The position numbers and the translations under genes are program-made. 64,000 nt of DNA, from the NCBI GenBank assembly GCA_033807775.1, contig CM066321.1, positions 45,422,850 through 45,486,849 of the forward strand. Direction: 5' to 3'. Source of the stretch: Saussurea involucrata. Lineage: Eukaryota > Streptophyta > Magnoliopsida > Asterales > Asteraceae. The number at the start of each line of letters is the position of its first letter. The first letter of the stretch is position 1. Below the pieces are notes generated by a model, which was not told the DNA's origin, ran no database searches, and saw nothing but the letters and a program-made list of their open reading frames with translations. Of this stretch, positions 41,568 through 53,300 are shown in pieces.

Positions 41568-43025
41568 TTAAGTAGATTTTGGTACCCAACATGTCTTGGG
41601 TCCTTGCTTGTTAAGCGGATCTCTATAGGAAGGAAAATGATAAGTACCATACCAATATTGAACACTCTCATTTTTAATAAAATCATTAGTACCACAATAA
41701 GAACAACAAAAATTCTTTTGTGCTAACCTGATTAAATGATTTGCGGAATAGAATGAATCAGGATTAGCAAAAGATTTAGCTTTCAGATTAGTGTTCTTGT
41801 TGGGAACAGAGGATTTTAGCTCTCCTTTTTCAGTTGACGTACCTTTTACTCTCCATTGCATGTTAACTTTCTTATATGAAGGAAGATCAGCATATTGATA
41901 CTTGGAAGAATTATCCACCGAGTGATCATAGAATAGATTAGAAGGACGAATCAGACATTCTGAATAGCATTTGGATTTGTTAAATGACTTCACTTTGTAA
42001 GATAAGTCATTCCGTTCCTTGGTCACCAAATCAAGCTTCTTCTGAATATTAGACTTGACCCTCTTCTCTTTCATGATGTCAGTCGATAATGCAGCCAAAT
42101 TCATTGTCAATTTATGAATTTCCTGCCGAAATATCTTCCTTTCTTTAGAAAAGTCGTCTTTAACGCACCTAGCCTGAAAGTCAGCTTTCTTCATCTTTTC
42201 TAGCTCTTGACTTTCTTTATCTAGCTCTTGTCTTTCCTTTTCTAAGTCCTTATGAAGATCAGAAATTTTCTTTGACAGTTTCGCATTCTTCGCTTCAAAG
42301 CTTTTCTTTTCTTTTTCATACTCGACCCTTTCCTTCTCCAACTTCTCCTTTTCAAGAAATAAAACTTTCTCAAAGTCGGAAACTTGTTTTGAAAGTTTTA
42401 TACAATTACGTTCAATTACTTCCTTTTCTTTAAGAATCTTCTCTCTCTTGTCTTCAATGCTCTTCAGATCAGCATTTTCTTTTTGAAGAGTTGTTACATT
42501 CTCTTGAAGTTTCTCGATTTGATCGTGCAGACTTGAGTTGTCTTTGTCTTTCTTTGTTTCAAGACCTGCAATATATACTTCAAGATCAGTAATTCTTTTA
42601 GTAAGTAAAACATTTTGTTCTTTAAAAATAAAATTTTCATTTGAAGAGGAAATGTCTAAAATATGTCTCTTCAAATCAGCATATTCTTCCTCCATTGTCT
42701 TTATACTCCCTTGAAGCTCCTTCATGTTATCTTGATGAGTTGAAATCTCAAATGTCTTATTTTTCTCTTGAGTAACTTCAAGCACTACAATCTTGTCATT
42801 CAAATCTTTCAGTTCGGACTCAAGAGAAGAGACTTTGTCTTCTAATAAAGCTTTCTCAGACTTGAGCATTGTAATTTTTCTTGCATCTTCATTAGTATGT
42901 GTTATGTATCTAGAAATAAAACCTTCAAGACGCTTGATCTCATCTTTAGCTTCAGAAAGAGTCCATTTTCTCTCTTTTCCTAACTGATACCATATTCTCC
43001 CACTTAAATCCTGTATGTCAGACAT
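41568..43025 (-). CDS. Coiled-coil Gag C-terminal-like protein of E10
   Basis: An intact 485-residue ORF starts at the ATG at 43023-43025. A long Lys/Glu/Leu coiled coil spans about residues 15-350, with FEKVLFLEKEKLEKER-type heptads. MQWRVKGT is at residue 389, then a Lys/Ser-rich linker, CCSYCGTNDF, and a Trp/Tyr tail ending KTCWVPKST. It matches the E5 protein domain for domain and the C-terminus of the E3 Gag. Capsid, CCHC knuckle and all enzymes are absent. That this alone stays open in two separate non-autonomous families suggests it has a job in mobilisation; the job is unknown. Confidence 0.75.
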   Translation of the reverse strand: MSDIQDLSGRIWYQLGKERKWTLSEAKDEIKRLEGFISRYITHTNEDARKITMLKSEKALLEDKVSSLESELKDLNDKIVVLEVTQEKNKTFEISTHQDNMKELQGSIKTMEEEYADLKRHILDISSSNENFIFKEQNVLLTKRITDLEVYIAGLETKKDKDNSSLHDQIEKLQENVTTLQKENADLKSIEDKREKILKEKEVIERNCIKLSKQVSDFEKVLFLEKEKLEKERVEYEKEKKSFEAKNAKLSKKISDLHKDLEKERQELDKESQELEKMKKADFQARCVKDDFSKERKIFRQEIHKLTMNLAALSTDIMKEKRVKSNIQKKLDLVTKERNDLSYKVKSFNKSKCYSECLIRPSNLFYDHSVDNSSKYQYADLPSYKKVNMQWRVKGTSTEKGELKSSVPNKNTNLKAKSFANPDSFYSANHLIRLAQKNFCCSYCGTNDFIKNESVQYWYGTYHFPSYRDPLNKQGPKTCWVPKST

Positions 43026-44150
43026 CTTTTCAAATAGCTAGAATAATTGATCGTTCAGAAGATCAAGCAGAAAGTGTATGAAAATACACTATACAAAAAA
43101 AATTATATAAAATTTTTTCTTGAAAAGCTCTTACAGTGTATGAAATACACTATAGAAAAATTTTCGGGATAATTTTTTTTTAAAAAAGACTTTTTTTTTA
43201 ATTCACAAGAATTCGGATGAATAAAGATTCGAAATCAATGAATTCGAATGAATAAGGGTTCGAATTCAATGAATTCGGATGCTGAAGGGTTCGAATTCAA
43301 TGAATTCGGATGCTGAAGGGTTCGAATTCAATGAATTCGAATGCTGAAGGGTTCGAATTCAATGAATTCGGATGAAGAAGGATTCGAATTCACCCAATTC
43401 GGACTTAACTGGGTTCGAATTCACTCAATTCGGACTTAACTTGGTTCGAATTCTTTACTTGGAAAATTAAACCAACTCAGATGAATCCACAACTTCTCAA
43501 TTCGAATCTAACAGGGTTCGAATTCAACTCAATTCGAATCCATAAGGGTTCGAATTCAACTCAATTCGAATCCATAAGGGTTCGAATTCAACTCAATTCG
43601 AATGCTTCTTGAGTCGAATTTTATACTTGTGATGCCAAGAACACTCCGAATTCCCTTTGAATGATCCGAATTGTGTATGAATGATCCGAATTCACCAAGA
43701 ATGATCCGAATTCTGCACTTCGAACTTCAAAATCACTTAATCTGCCATAACTCTTTCAATTCTTGATCAAATGAGATGAAACTTGTATCAATTTGTTCGA
43801 AATTGAAATCCGCACACTTTTCTTGTTGATCATAACTCGTAATTTGATCGATTTAAACAACTTTTGATCCAAAACAGTGAATTTTGGGTTTTCGAACAAA
43901 AACCAAAAAATCGATCAAATCAGATGATTCTGTGTAGTTTTTGATGTTGATCCAAGAATTAAAGATGATTAGTAATCAATTCCGAGTTCAGTGATGCAAA
44001 AAATTGATCCAAAAGATCAAAATTTAGAAAAAATCTATGTCTTAATGATAAGTGTTCAGATGAATAGTGATGAACACCAGATCCGAATTCTTCATGTTTA
44101 GTGTAAAAATTCTTCAATTTGGTCTTCGATCTGCTTGAATCTCCTGTTTG
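43026..44150 (-). other. E10 inner leader with AATTCGAA-type tandem repeats
   Basis: Between the inner primer-binding site and the ORF lies about 1.1 kb of non-coding DNA. From about 43210 to 43640 it is made of roughly 31-33 bp units with AATTCGGATG and GGGTTCGAATTCA cores. A homopolymer-rich stretch (43105-43200) lies next to the ORF start. Confidence 0.75.
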
Positions 44151-44162
44151 GCTCTGATACCA
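44151..44162 (-). other. E10 inner primer-binding site
   Basis: GCTCTGATACCA on the plus strand, two bases from the truncated family-a LTR. Confidence 0.9.
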
Positions 44163-44164
44163 AA

Positions 44165-44396
44165 TGTGAAATCCCAAATCTAGCAAGAAATCAAGAACGA
44201 TGTAGAGAGAGAATCTAGAGAGAACTTGTCATCCATATATTGAACTCTAAAGTGTAAATGACAAAATGATCAAGAGGTTTACAAGAGAGATCTAGATTCA
44301 CTCTAACTAAGAACTAGACATGCCTATTTATACCCATAACATACAAGGTATAAAGGCACAGCTAACTAATACAGTACATTGACTTTACAGTAAATC
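44165..44396 (-). repeat. E10 internal LTR, family a, lacking its outer 23 bp
   Basis: It equals the first 232 bp (plus-strand order) of the 3' LTR and then breaks off at 44396, where the other family's leader repeats begin. The lost bases are the terminal ones that integrase would need. Confidence 0.88.
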
Positions 44397-45370
44397 ATGG
44401 AATTCGAATCATGAAGGGTTCGAAATCACTCAATTCGAATCATGAAGGGTTCGAAATCAGGACAATTCGGATCATGAAGGGTTCAAAATCACTCAATTCG
44501 AATCATGAAGGGTTCGAAATCAGGACAATTCGGATCATGAAGGGTTCGAAATCACTCAATTCGAATCATGAAGGGTTCGAAATCAGGACAATTCGAATCA
44601 TGAAGGGTTCGAAATCAAGACAATTCGAATCATGAAGGGTCCGAAATCAATGAATCCGGATCATGTAGAGTTCGAAATCAAGCCATTTCGTATCATGTTG
44701 GATGCGAAACCATGCCTATCTTGAATAAATGGAATTCGAAACCATTAGAATGAGGATTAGAAAGATGCGAAGCCATCCATACCTTTGAACCTTTAGGTGT
44801 AAGCACATTCCGAAATTCAGAACTAAGATGACCAAGTTCAGAGATATTTTGAACTTCACAAGATTCGAAATCATCAACTCAGAATGATTCGAAACCATCT
44901 AAGCCATCCAAACAGTAGTAGCATCCGAAACCATGAACAGTAAAGCATGAAGGATTCGAAACCATCAATGAACAATAAATGATGAAGGATCCGAATTCAT
45001 CAATGAACAGTAAATGATGAAGGATCCGAATTCATCAATGAACAGTAAACGATGAAGGATCCGAATTCATCAAGAATAATCCGAATTCAAGTAACAGCAT
45101 TCGAAAATCACTAAAATCATCATAACTTCTTCAATTCTTGACCAATTTCAGTGATTCTTTCGCAGACTTATTCGAAAAATGAAAATGAACAGATTTCTAG
45201 TTGATCAAAACTTGTAATTTGATCGATTTGGCATACTTTTGATCCAAAAGGTGAGTTCGACTTTTCCTTGAACAAACACCATAAGAATCCGAAATCTGAG
45301 CAAAATAGGGCTAAAAACACTTGAATTGTGAAGATCCGATGATCGTATCGATGAAAAATTCTTCGATTTG
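44397..45370 (-). repeat. E10 outer leader, family b, with tandem repeats
   Basis: From 44397 to about 44690 there are about nine 31-32 bp units (CATGAAGGGTTCGAAATCA core). Then degenerate GGATCCGAATTCATCAATGA-type units run at about 44940-45080. Part of it (44750-44850) resembles 39480-39720 of family a. Confidence 0.8.
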
Positions 45371-45382
45371 GCTCTGATACCA
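45371..45382 (-). other. E10 outer primer-binding site
   Basis: GCTCTGATACCA on the plus strand, two bases from the family-b LTR. Confidence 0.92.
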
Positions 45383-45384
45383 CT

Positions 45385-45648
45385 TGTTAGGTCCATGATC
45401 TTCATACAATCCAAGTATTGTGTAACAAGATGATGAAGAACATTATTGAAAAGGAAATCTAACCTAGAGAGAACACAAAGTGATTAGAGATCTACATCAT
45501 GTATTAATGAATTCACTTATTACAAACTACAAGTAAAGACGTATTTATAGTCTTCATCACTTGCTACAACAATTAAGCATAAGCCCTTTAACACAGCTAT
45601 TGCTTTACAAAACTTTCTATTATAAAGGACAACTTCAGTGTCCTAACA
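45385..45648 (-). repeat. E10 outer 5' LTR, family b (264 bp)
   Basis: Plus strand TGTTAGGTCC to AGTGTCCTAACA. It shows no clear similarity to the family-a LTR except for the last few bases. It directly adjoins the AGAGG duplication. Confidence 0.88.
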
Positions 45649-48000
45649 AGAGGCCAACAAGTTTAACCTCTTCAGCATCATTCTGATCTCCTCGAGCCAA
45701 TAACTGAGCTAATAATCTGGATTTAAGCTCATGAACCGGTAAAGTTTGTTCAGGATGGGTAGATGGTGATTTGGATTTAGGTTGTGATTCAGGTTGAGGG
45801 TTTGATTGGATAGCAGGTGTTTCTATCACAGATTTTCCTTTAACTGCACGACTCACCTCTTCTGATAATTTCCCAACTATCTTACTCATCTCCTCCTTCT
45901 GATTCTTATAGGAAGTATTCAATGAACCAAGATCCACTTCCATCAATTTCACCGTTACATAGTGTGGGGGCGGTCCCATCATTGCTCTTATTTGTTGTTC
46001 ACAAATGGGGCTAACACCCGAACCACATAAGTTACCGGTTGACATGACAGTTGATGTAACTGCAAGGCCTGTGTTCAATGTTGGCATGATGTTAACGTTG
46101 ACAGGACTTCCACCCGATCCTCGTCAAGCACCAACGAATGGCAACGACACTCGGGGTGTTTCGATTGGAGCACAAAGTCCAAAGGTTTGTGTCACCAATG
46201 GTGGAGTGACTGGTGTTTGTATCCTAGGGAAGGAAGTATAAACAAATGGCTCTAGACCCAAAGTGCGTACAAATGAAGTCGATGGTCAGGGCAGGGACCT
46301 ATCTGTTTCAATACCAACTAACACCGAGTGTGTACCCGATAGACTTTGTGCTTGTCCCCCATGAGAAAGTGAAACATTAACTTGTTGAGAAGTTAATGGG
46401 TGACTTGGTGGGGTTGTGCATTGCGTAGCTGGGTCCACTACGTCTATTTCAATATCCAACGGCGACGAACGCATGTTGATAGTGGATGAGACTACCTGGC
46501 TGGATGCGGGTTGGGAAGGATCTATATTTAATTCTTTTGTTGATCTTGTCTCGCACTCACCATATTTTTTTTCTTTCCTTTTCACACAAGCTCACTTCAT
46601 TTTCTGTTTCAACTAAGTCACCCTCAGCCAACCTTGTATCTCCTCGAGAACCGCCGTTCTAGTAATTCAAAGAAATAGAGACATTATCATTTACCTCAAA
46701 TACATCATCAGGATTATCATCATCATCATCATCATCATCTTCACTATCACCTGCCTCATCATCTACTTCGGTTTCTGAACTTGAAGCAGAGATTACGTTT
46801 GTTAGGTCATCAATATCTAGAAATATATCATCATCTTCAGAATCAAAAGAACCAAGACTTTCTTCTTCTACCTCGGACGCATGACCAGGAGCACCCCCAT
46901 CTCCATCACCCCTCACAGACATATTTTCTCTCAACTCCACCAGTTCAGGTACCCTAGTATCCTGAACCTGCTCACCTAGTGCTATACCCTCACTTGTCTC
47001 TCCTAATTGGTGTGCACCCTGGGTAGGTCCCTCTGGTTCTGGCCGGACCATAGGTGCATGGTCTTGTCTATACTCACTCACTATTGGTGACTCCTGGTCA
47101 GCGTAAGCAAGTACCACATCTGGAATGACCTTGACGTGCTTAAAGTTAATTGTATATGGAACTCTGATGTAATGCATCCATTGATCTGGCCCTTGGACTG
47201 CATTATCTCTTCTTGGAATATTTGCATTTGAGTTCATTATGCTCCGGATTATGATTTGGAAAAAGCGTTGGAACGACACGAACTTGCAAGCTTTGGTTGG
47301 ATGAGCTTTGTCAGTCACCACCTCAATCAATTCATTCTAGATTCGGATGGCAAAGTCTGTCTTCCGTTCATAAGCAATAGCATGAAACATCCATAGGGTG
47401 GATATGCTACACATGTCCAACCCAGTATGCTTTGAGGTCATACAACAGTTGATGATACTGAACAAGGTGTATCATACAGGAGGTAGATATTTCTCTTGAA
47501 ATTTGAAGCTCTGGTCAGGTCTCCATCAACTATGTCTTTGTATCCCAATGCCATTATATGACGGCATAATTCAGCTTCAGTGATAATGTCTTCAAAATTA
47601 TTAGATCGGGGCAGCTCCAGAACAGTTATTAGTCTTTTAAGTGTCAGCTTTGTCTCAAAATGATCAATCTTCATTGTGAATTACTGATTGGACTCACTGA
47701 CAGGACAGAAAGTCAGAGTCTTCCAGCACTGTTGTAAGTAGATCAAAGGCACCAATTCTGTCTTTTCAAGGGCAGTTATGAGTGGATGACCCTTGAGAAT
47801 TTCCACTACAATCTGATGATCCATTCAGACAACCATATCAAATGTAAAGTTGTTATGTGCAATCTTCAGACAATCTTTTGGTAAGATCAACTCATCATCA
47901 GGGTTTCTTGCATTGACAGATGGATGAGAGGATCGGTGTGATGGCATGGCAGTGTTTCATCAGATGAATTGTCATTAAAATGTTCCTGTAAATGTGCCAT
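45649..48000 (-). pseudogene. E9 accessory ORF, N-terminal and central segment
   Basis: ATG at 47998-48000 starts MAHLQEHFNDNSSDE, matching E3. Conserved blocks follow: HFETKLTLKRL, the DLIEVV-type block just before 47330, FVSFQRFFQIIIRSIM and IPRRDN. The acidic region (46900-46660) includes a long Asp run. A Ser/Thr/Gln-rich linker (46585-46286) and a helical region follow (VTVKLMEVDLGSLNTSYKNQ, then HELKSRLLAQLLARGDQN), running into the E10 insertion site. Frameshifts near 47950 and 47480 and several stops show it is a pseudogene. Confidence 0.7.
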
Positions 48001-48107
48001 GGAAGCTATCCTAGAAGATGTTTGAGTTCTGGTGTGAAACTGCCAAGTAACCGTTTTGAGAAGATTTCTCAAAAATTTCCTAAGTCTGGGAGTTATCGCA
48101 CAAGACA
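48001..48107 (-). other. E9 aORF leader, proximal part
   Basis: This is the 5' untranslated sequence next to the aORF start, with an acceptor-like CATCTTCTAG ending near 48011. Gypsy E11 interrupts the leader at 48107. Confidence 0.5.
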
Positions 48108-50291
48108 TGTAACGTCCCAAAAATTACAATAAATTTAAACTTTTTAAATTAGCATTTTATTAATAATAAACCATGAGAAATTAAATCCAATTAAACGTTT
48201 AGCAAAACCTCGTTAAGTTAAACCACCAACCATAATTAAAACAGCGGAAAATGTAATAAGTCTAAACTTAAGTCTAAAAATAAAAATGATAAAGGTCTTC
48301 TTAACGCGCCAGTGTGTACCGTCACGCCTTGCTGCCACTCGTACCTGAAACAGTATTTTATAGGGAAAGGGTAAGCACGAAGCTTAGAGAATTCAAACAC
48401 TTGCATACGATATCAACCATATCGACACTACCCCTATCAACAGATAGATATAACAACCAATAGATGCAGTTTAATAATAATACAAGTACACTCATGCAAG
48501 GACCCCTATGCATGCATCATTCGGTCTCCCCGAACTCATACAACACTCGTGTATGCATCCCTCGGTCTCCCCGAGTTCATACCTCACCCGTGTACGTATT
48601 CCTCGGTCTCCCCGAGATTCATACGACACTAAAGATTTCATACTAGACACAAGCTCGACCTAGTTCCACATACAAACAAAAACAATTAATACACACGAAC
48701 TATCATAACGCGCATACAATCTCTATCCTATACAGTGAGTGAACTCACCTCAAAAGCAATGTAGAACTTCCACGGACAGCAGTAAGAGCTCGTAAACTCC
48801 AACTCACTTCTTTTCACCTAAAGAAGTGTTACCAAGTGTTAAAGTGAAGTCCCAACCCGAGAATATAACTACAAGTCTAATTGTACTTTCCCGGTTTTTG
48901 GTCTACCACTACAGGTCTGTTCGTGACCTATTTAGCCCCTCTCAAACTCGTCAACCCAAACATATTATTCCATAAATAGAAAGTTCTATGTCTTAGGTCC
49001 CTACGATTTATACGAATTTTCTAAGACAGGCTACCCGAAACAGAAAATTCCGGTCCAGTCTGCACTAAATGTCATTTTGGCCCTAGCTAGAGACCGAATT
49101 GATTTTCTTGCGAAACATAAGAAACTCAGTAGACACAATTTGGGAAAATTGTGCACTGGTTTCATCCCCATCTGAGCTTCCTAGAAAGAGTTACGGGTTT
49201 TACAAGACAGGGGAAGATTGGACAATATTCACATAAAATGATAACATTGAAACGGTTTAAGGTTTTCGCGATAGGGTTAGGGTTTCGACATTGAGTTTAG
49301 GGACATAGGGTTTGCAACAAGGGCTGGACAATCCACGCACCACCCACTGCCACCTCCGGCAGTGGTGGTCAACGACGGCGGCGGCAGCCACCACCGGCGT
49401 GGTGGTTAGATACCAACAAATTCCGGTGAGACAACGGGATGGCCTAACCATCCTTTTTCGACCACCTACACACTCACGCTTAACCACACGGCCGCTGGTC
49501 CACACCGTTCAGCCACCTCAAGGGCGGTTCACGGGGTATCACACCGCCGGCAGCCATGGCTGCGACGGCGGCGGTAGTTCCCGGTTGCAATGTCGACGAC
49601 GCAAGGAAGACACATAAGGGGAGAAGGGATCTTACCACTCAACGATGGCAAAGCAACAGCAACCTCAATGAAAAACCCGACTACGCACGTTGCCACCACC
49701 CACGGTGGCGCACGGCGGCGGCAACACCGCCGGCAGCCAAGGCTGCCGCGGCAGTGATGGTGTTTTTCTTGGATGGTCGACGACGAAAAGAAAAGAGAGA
49801 AGAGAGTACTTACCTCTCGATTATGGCGACGCAACAGCAACCGACTCTCTCTCTCTACCTCGCTACCTTCTCTTTCAGCCACACTCTCGAAGTTCACCTC
49901 TCTCGCCGGCAAAACCAGTGGCGGCGGCACTGGTGGTTCTGGGTGGAGTAACAACAGCAACAAGAAGGGAATGGGGAGGGGTGTTCGGCGATGAAGGCAA
50001 GAAAGAGAGGGGATTAGGGTTGTGGTTTGTTTGCGTGGGACTGAAGGCGAACGAGAATAGGGAAGGGGAGGTCGGTCCTTATGGGCCGATCTCCATGCAC
50101 TTAGGGGAATTACATAATTGGTCCCTATTTTCCATTTCCCTTACAAAACTTTAAGAACTTAACCACACTAGTCCCTCTTCCTAACACCTTAACCTTTTTG
50201 GTCTTTCTAGTTGAACATTCGGTTAAAGGAACAAATAAAATACATAAATAAATAATTAAAATAAAGATCATACCGGGACACGGGTTTTACA
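48108..50291 (-). repeat. E11 3' LTR (2,184 bp)
   Basis: It contains a CTCGGTCTCCCCGAG hairpin repeat (48518-48622) and a GC-rich, GGC-triplet-rich island (49320-50000) with overlapping ORFs on both strands. Several GTAAG donor-like sites occur on the minus strand. None of the ORFs resembles a known protein. Confidence 0.92.
48518..48622 (-). repeat. CTCGGTCTCCCCGAG hairpin repeats in E11 LTR
   Basis: Three units of about 35-37 bp each hold a CTCGG...CCGAG stem. The other LTR (56062-56192) has an extra partial unit, so copy number has changed since insertion. Confidence 0.8.
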
Positions 50292-50292
50292 A

Positions 50293-50303
50293 CTCTCCCC
50301 CGC
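50293..50303 (-). promoter_or_regulatory. E11 3' polypurine tract
   Basis: The minus strand reads GCGGGGGAGAG, one base from the 3' LTR. Confidence 0.8.
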
Positions 50304-50308
50304 TTGAA

Positions 50309-53300
50309 TTAGACATCGTCCTCGAAGTCTACGTCCGCAAACAACTCCGGATAGTTCTCCCGCGTCTTGGCCTCAGGTTCCGAAGTCCAGTCGGAACCCT
50401 TTCGGTGTTGCCACTGGACTTTCACCAAACCAATTACCTTGTTACGCGAGGTCCTCGTCCTCCTGTCAAGAATGGCGATCGGCTTCTCTTCGTAATTAAG
50501 CCGCTCGTCGATCTGAATATCCTCGAGAGGAATCACCGCAGACTCATCCACCACACACTTCCTCAACTGAGACACGTGGAATGTGTTGTGGATCAAGCTC
50601 AGCTCGTCCGGTAACTCTAAACGGTAAGCTACCTTTCCCACTCGCGCAATGACATTGTAAGGTACAATGTAACGGGGCCCCAACTTTCCCCATTTACGAA
50701 ACCGAATCACCCCTTTCCAGGGTGAAACCTTCAATAAAACATAATCTCCCACCTGAAACTCCAAGTCTGATCGTCTCTTGTCGGCGTAACTCTTCTGCCG
50801 ACTCTGTGTAGTAACTAAACGGTCCCGCACCATCTGTATCATCTCAGTCGTCTTCAGCACAATGTCGGTGCTCCCTAATACTCGCTGACCAACCTCGCCC
50901 CAGCAAATGGGCGTCCTGCACTTCCTACCATACAACAACTCGTACGGTGGCATGCCAATACTGGAATGGAAGCTGTTGTTGTAGGAAAACTCCGCCAAAG
51001 GAAGGTACTGATCCCAGCTACCTACAAAATCAATAGCACACGCCCGAAGCATATCCTCCAGGATCTGAATAGTACGCTCACTCTGCCCGTCAGTCTGTGG
51101 ATGAAAGGCCGTGCTAAAATGTAACCGCGTACCCATCTCTGCCTGAAACTTCTCCCAAAACCGGGAGGTAAAACGGGTGTCCCTGTCAGAGACAATCGAA
51201 ACTGGCACCCCGTGCCTGGCTACAATCTCTCGCACGAAAATCTATGCGAGCTTCTCCGCCGAGGAGCTCTCCCTGATGGCCAAAAAGTGAGCACTCTTAG
51301 TCAGACGATCGACAATCACCCAGATAGCATCATTCCCACGTGGAGTCCTTGGAAGTTTTGTAATGAGATCCATCGTGATCTTCTCCCATTTCCACACCGG
51401 AATCTCTAAAGGTTGCAACTTTCCATGCGGCCGTTGGTGCTCATCCTTGACTTTCCGACAAGTCAAGCATTCTTCTACATACTTGGCGACATCCCGCTTC
51501 ATGCAGGGCAACCAATAATCCTCCCGCAGATCACGGTACATCTTCGTAGCTCCAGGATGAATGGTAAATTTGGATTTATGCGCCTCATTCATCAAGGTCT
51601 GTCTGTTCCCACCTGTGAAAGGGACCAAAACTCGACCGTACTGTGTCAGTAGACCTCGACCATCAAGGGCAAAATTCGGAATTTCACCCGAGACTCTCTC
51701 GTGTTTGGCATTCTCGTCCAAAATCGCCACTTCTTTAGCTTTACCTATTGACTCAAGGAGAGGTGTAATCATTGTTAACCGCTGACACAAACCCCGAAGT
51801 GGCTCACCAACCGGATGTCAACTAAGTGCGTCTGCAACTCCATTCGCTTTACCCGGGTGGTAAAGTATCTCACAATCATAATCCTTGACCACGTCGAGCC
51901 ACCTCCTTTGTCGCATGTTGAAGTTTTGCTGGTCCATCATGTATTTGAGGCTTTTATGGTCAGTGTATATCGTACACTTGACGCCATACAAGTAATGCCT
52001 CCAAATCTTGAGTGCAAACACCACTGCTCCCAATTCTAGATCATGTGTCGGGTAGTTCGCCTCATGAGGCTTCAACTGCCTCAAAGCGTAAGCTATGACC
52101 TTACCGCGCTGCATGAGCACGGCGCCCAATCCCTGGTGGGAAGCGTCACAATACACTACCAGATCCTCCATACCCTCGGGCAAGGTCAACACCGTAGCCT
52201 CGCATAAACGCCTGCGTAGCTCCTCAAAAGCCCTCTGCTGCTCCTCACCCCAACTGAAAGCCGCAGATTTCTTCGTCAATCGGGTCATAGTTAACACAAT
52301 CTTAGAGAAATCCTGAATGAATCTTCGGTAGTACCCTGCTAACCCAAGAAAACTCCGTACCTCAGTGGGAGTCTTCGGCACCTCCCACCGCATCACTGCT
52401 GTAATCTTGGACGGGTCGGCCATAATACCTTCCTGGTTCACGACATGCCCTAGGAATTGGACCTCTCGTAACTAGAACTCACACTTGGAGAACTTAGCGT
52501 AAAGCTTCTCCAGCCTCAAAACCTCCAAAACTTCTCGCAAATGCATCTCGTTCTCTTCCTTCGACTTCGAATACTCGAGAATATCGTCGATGAACACAAT
52601 CACCGACCGATCTAGCATCGGGCTACACACCCTATTCATGAGGTCCATGAACGCTGCTGGTGCATTGGTGAGCCCGAAAGGCATCACCACAAACTCATAA
52701 TGGCCATAACGTGTACGAAAGGCCGTCTTCTCCGTATCTTCACTTCTCACCCGCATCTGGTGATATCCCGATCTCAGATCAATCTTAGAGAACCACAAGG
52801 CTCCCTGAAGCTGATCGAACAAGTCATCAATCCTTGGCAAAGGATAACGATTCTTCACCGTAGGCTTATTCAACTCACGGTAGTCTATACACATCCGCTG
52901 GGACCCGTCCTTCTTTTTCACAAACAGAATCGGGGCTCCCCACGGTGAAAAACTTGGCTTGATGAACTCCTTTTTGAGAAGTTCCTGCAACTGAGTGTAC
53001 AACTCCTTCATTTCCGGTGGAGCCAGGCGGTAAGGTGCCTTGGCCACTGGAGCAGCACCCGGAATCAAGTCAATGCGGAACTCCACCCGTCGCTCGGGAG
53101 GTATCCCCGGTAACTCATCGGGAAATACGTCATCAAACTCCCGTACAACTGGTACATCCTCCGCAGTCTTCTTCTCTTCGTCGACGCGCGTGTCGATCAC
53201 ATACGCCAAAAATCTCTGACCACTGTGCTGCAAGTACCTCCGAGCCCTCGCAGCCGAACATATCGCTGAGGTCCTCCTGGGCGAGTCGCCCTGGACAAGC

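Larger units (their letters stand above)
38932..45648 (-). mobile_element. E10: composite non-autonomous copia insertion with two different LTR families
   Basis: AGAGG flanks the unit on both sides (38927-38931 and 45649-45653). The E9 aORF frame resumes when one copy is removed, so this is one integration event. Its 3' LTR (38932-39186) and a truncated internal LTR (44165-44396) belong to one family. Its outer 5' LTR (45385-45648) belongs to another. Inside is one intact coiled-coil ORF like that of E5 and long non-coding DNA. Confidence 0.8.

Noticed and set aside
44411..44635. Repetitive ORF in the E10 outer leader
   Set aside because: It is a by-product of tandem repeats with few stops; repeat units differ by non-synonymous and synonymous changes alike.
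43210..45080. Regularly spaced repeats that could be mistaken for a CRISPR array
   Set aside because: Units are imperfect, the spacers are themselves repeats, and the context is a plant retrotransposon leader.
49257..50154. Several overlapping ORFs of 100-150 codons in the E11 LTRs (also 56900-57690)
   Set aside because: They overlap on both strands in a GC-rich segment, shift frame between the two LTRs, and show no protein motif. They are composition artefacts unless a gene match is found.
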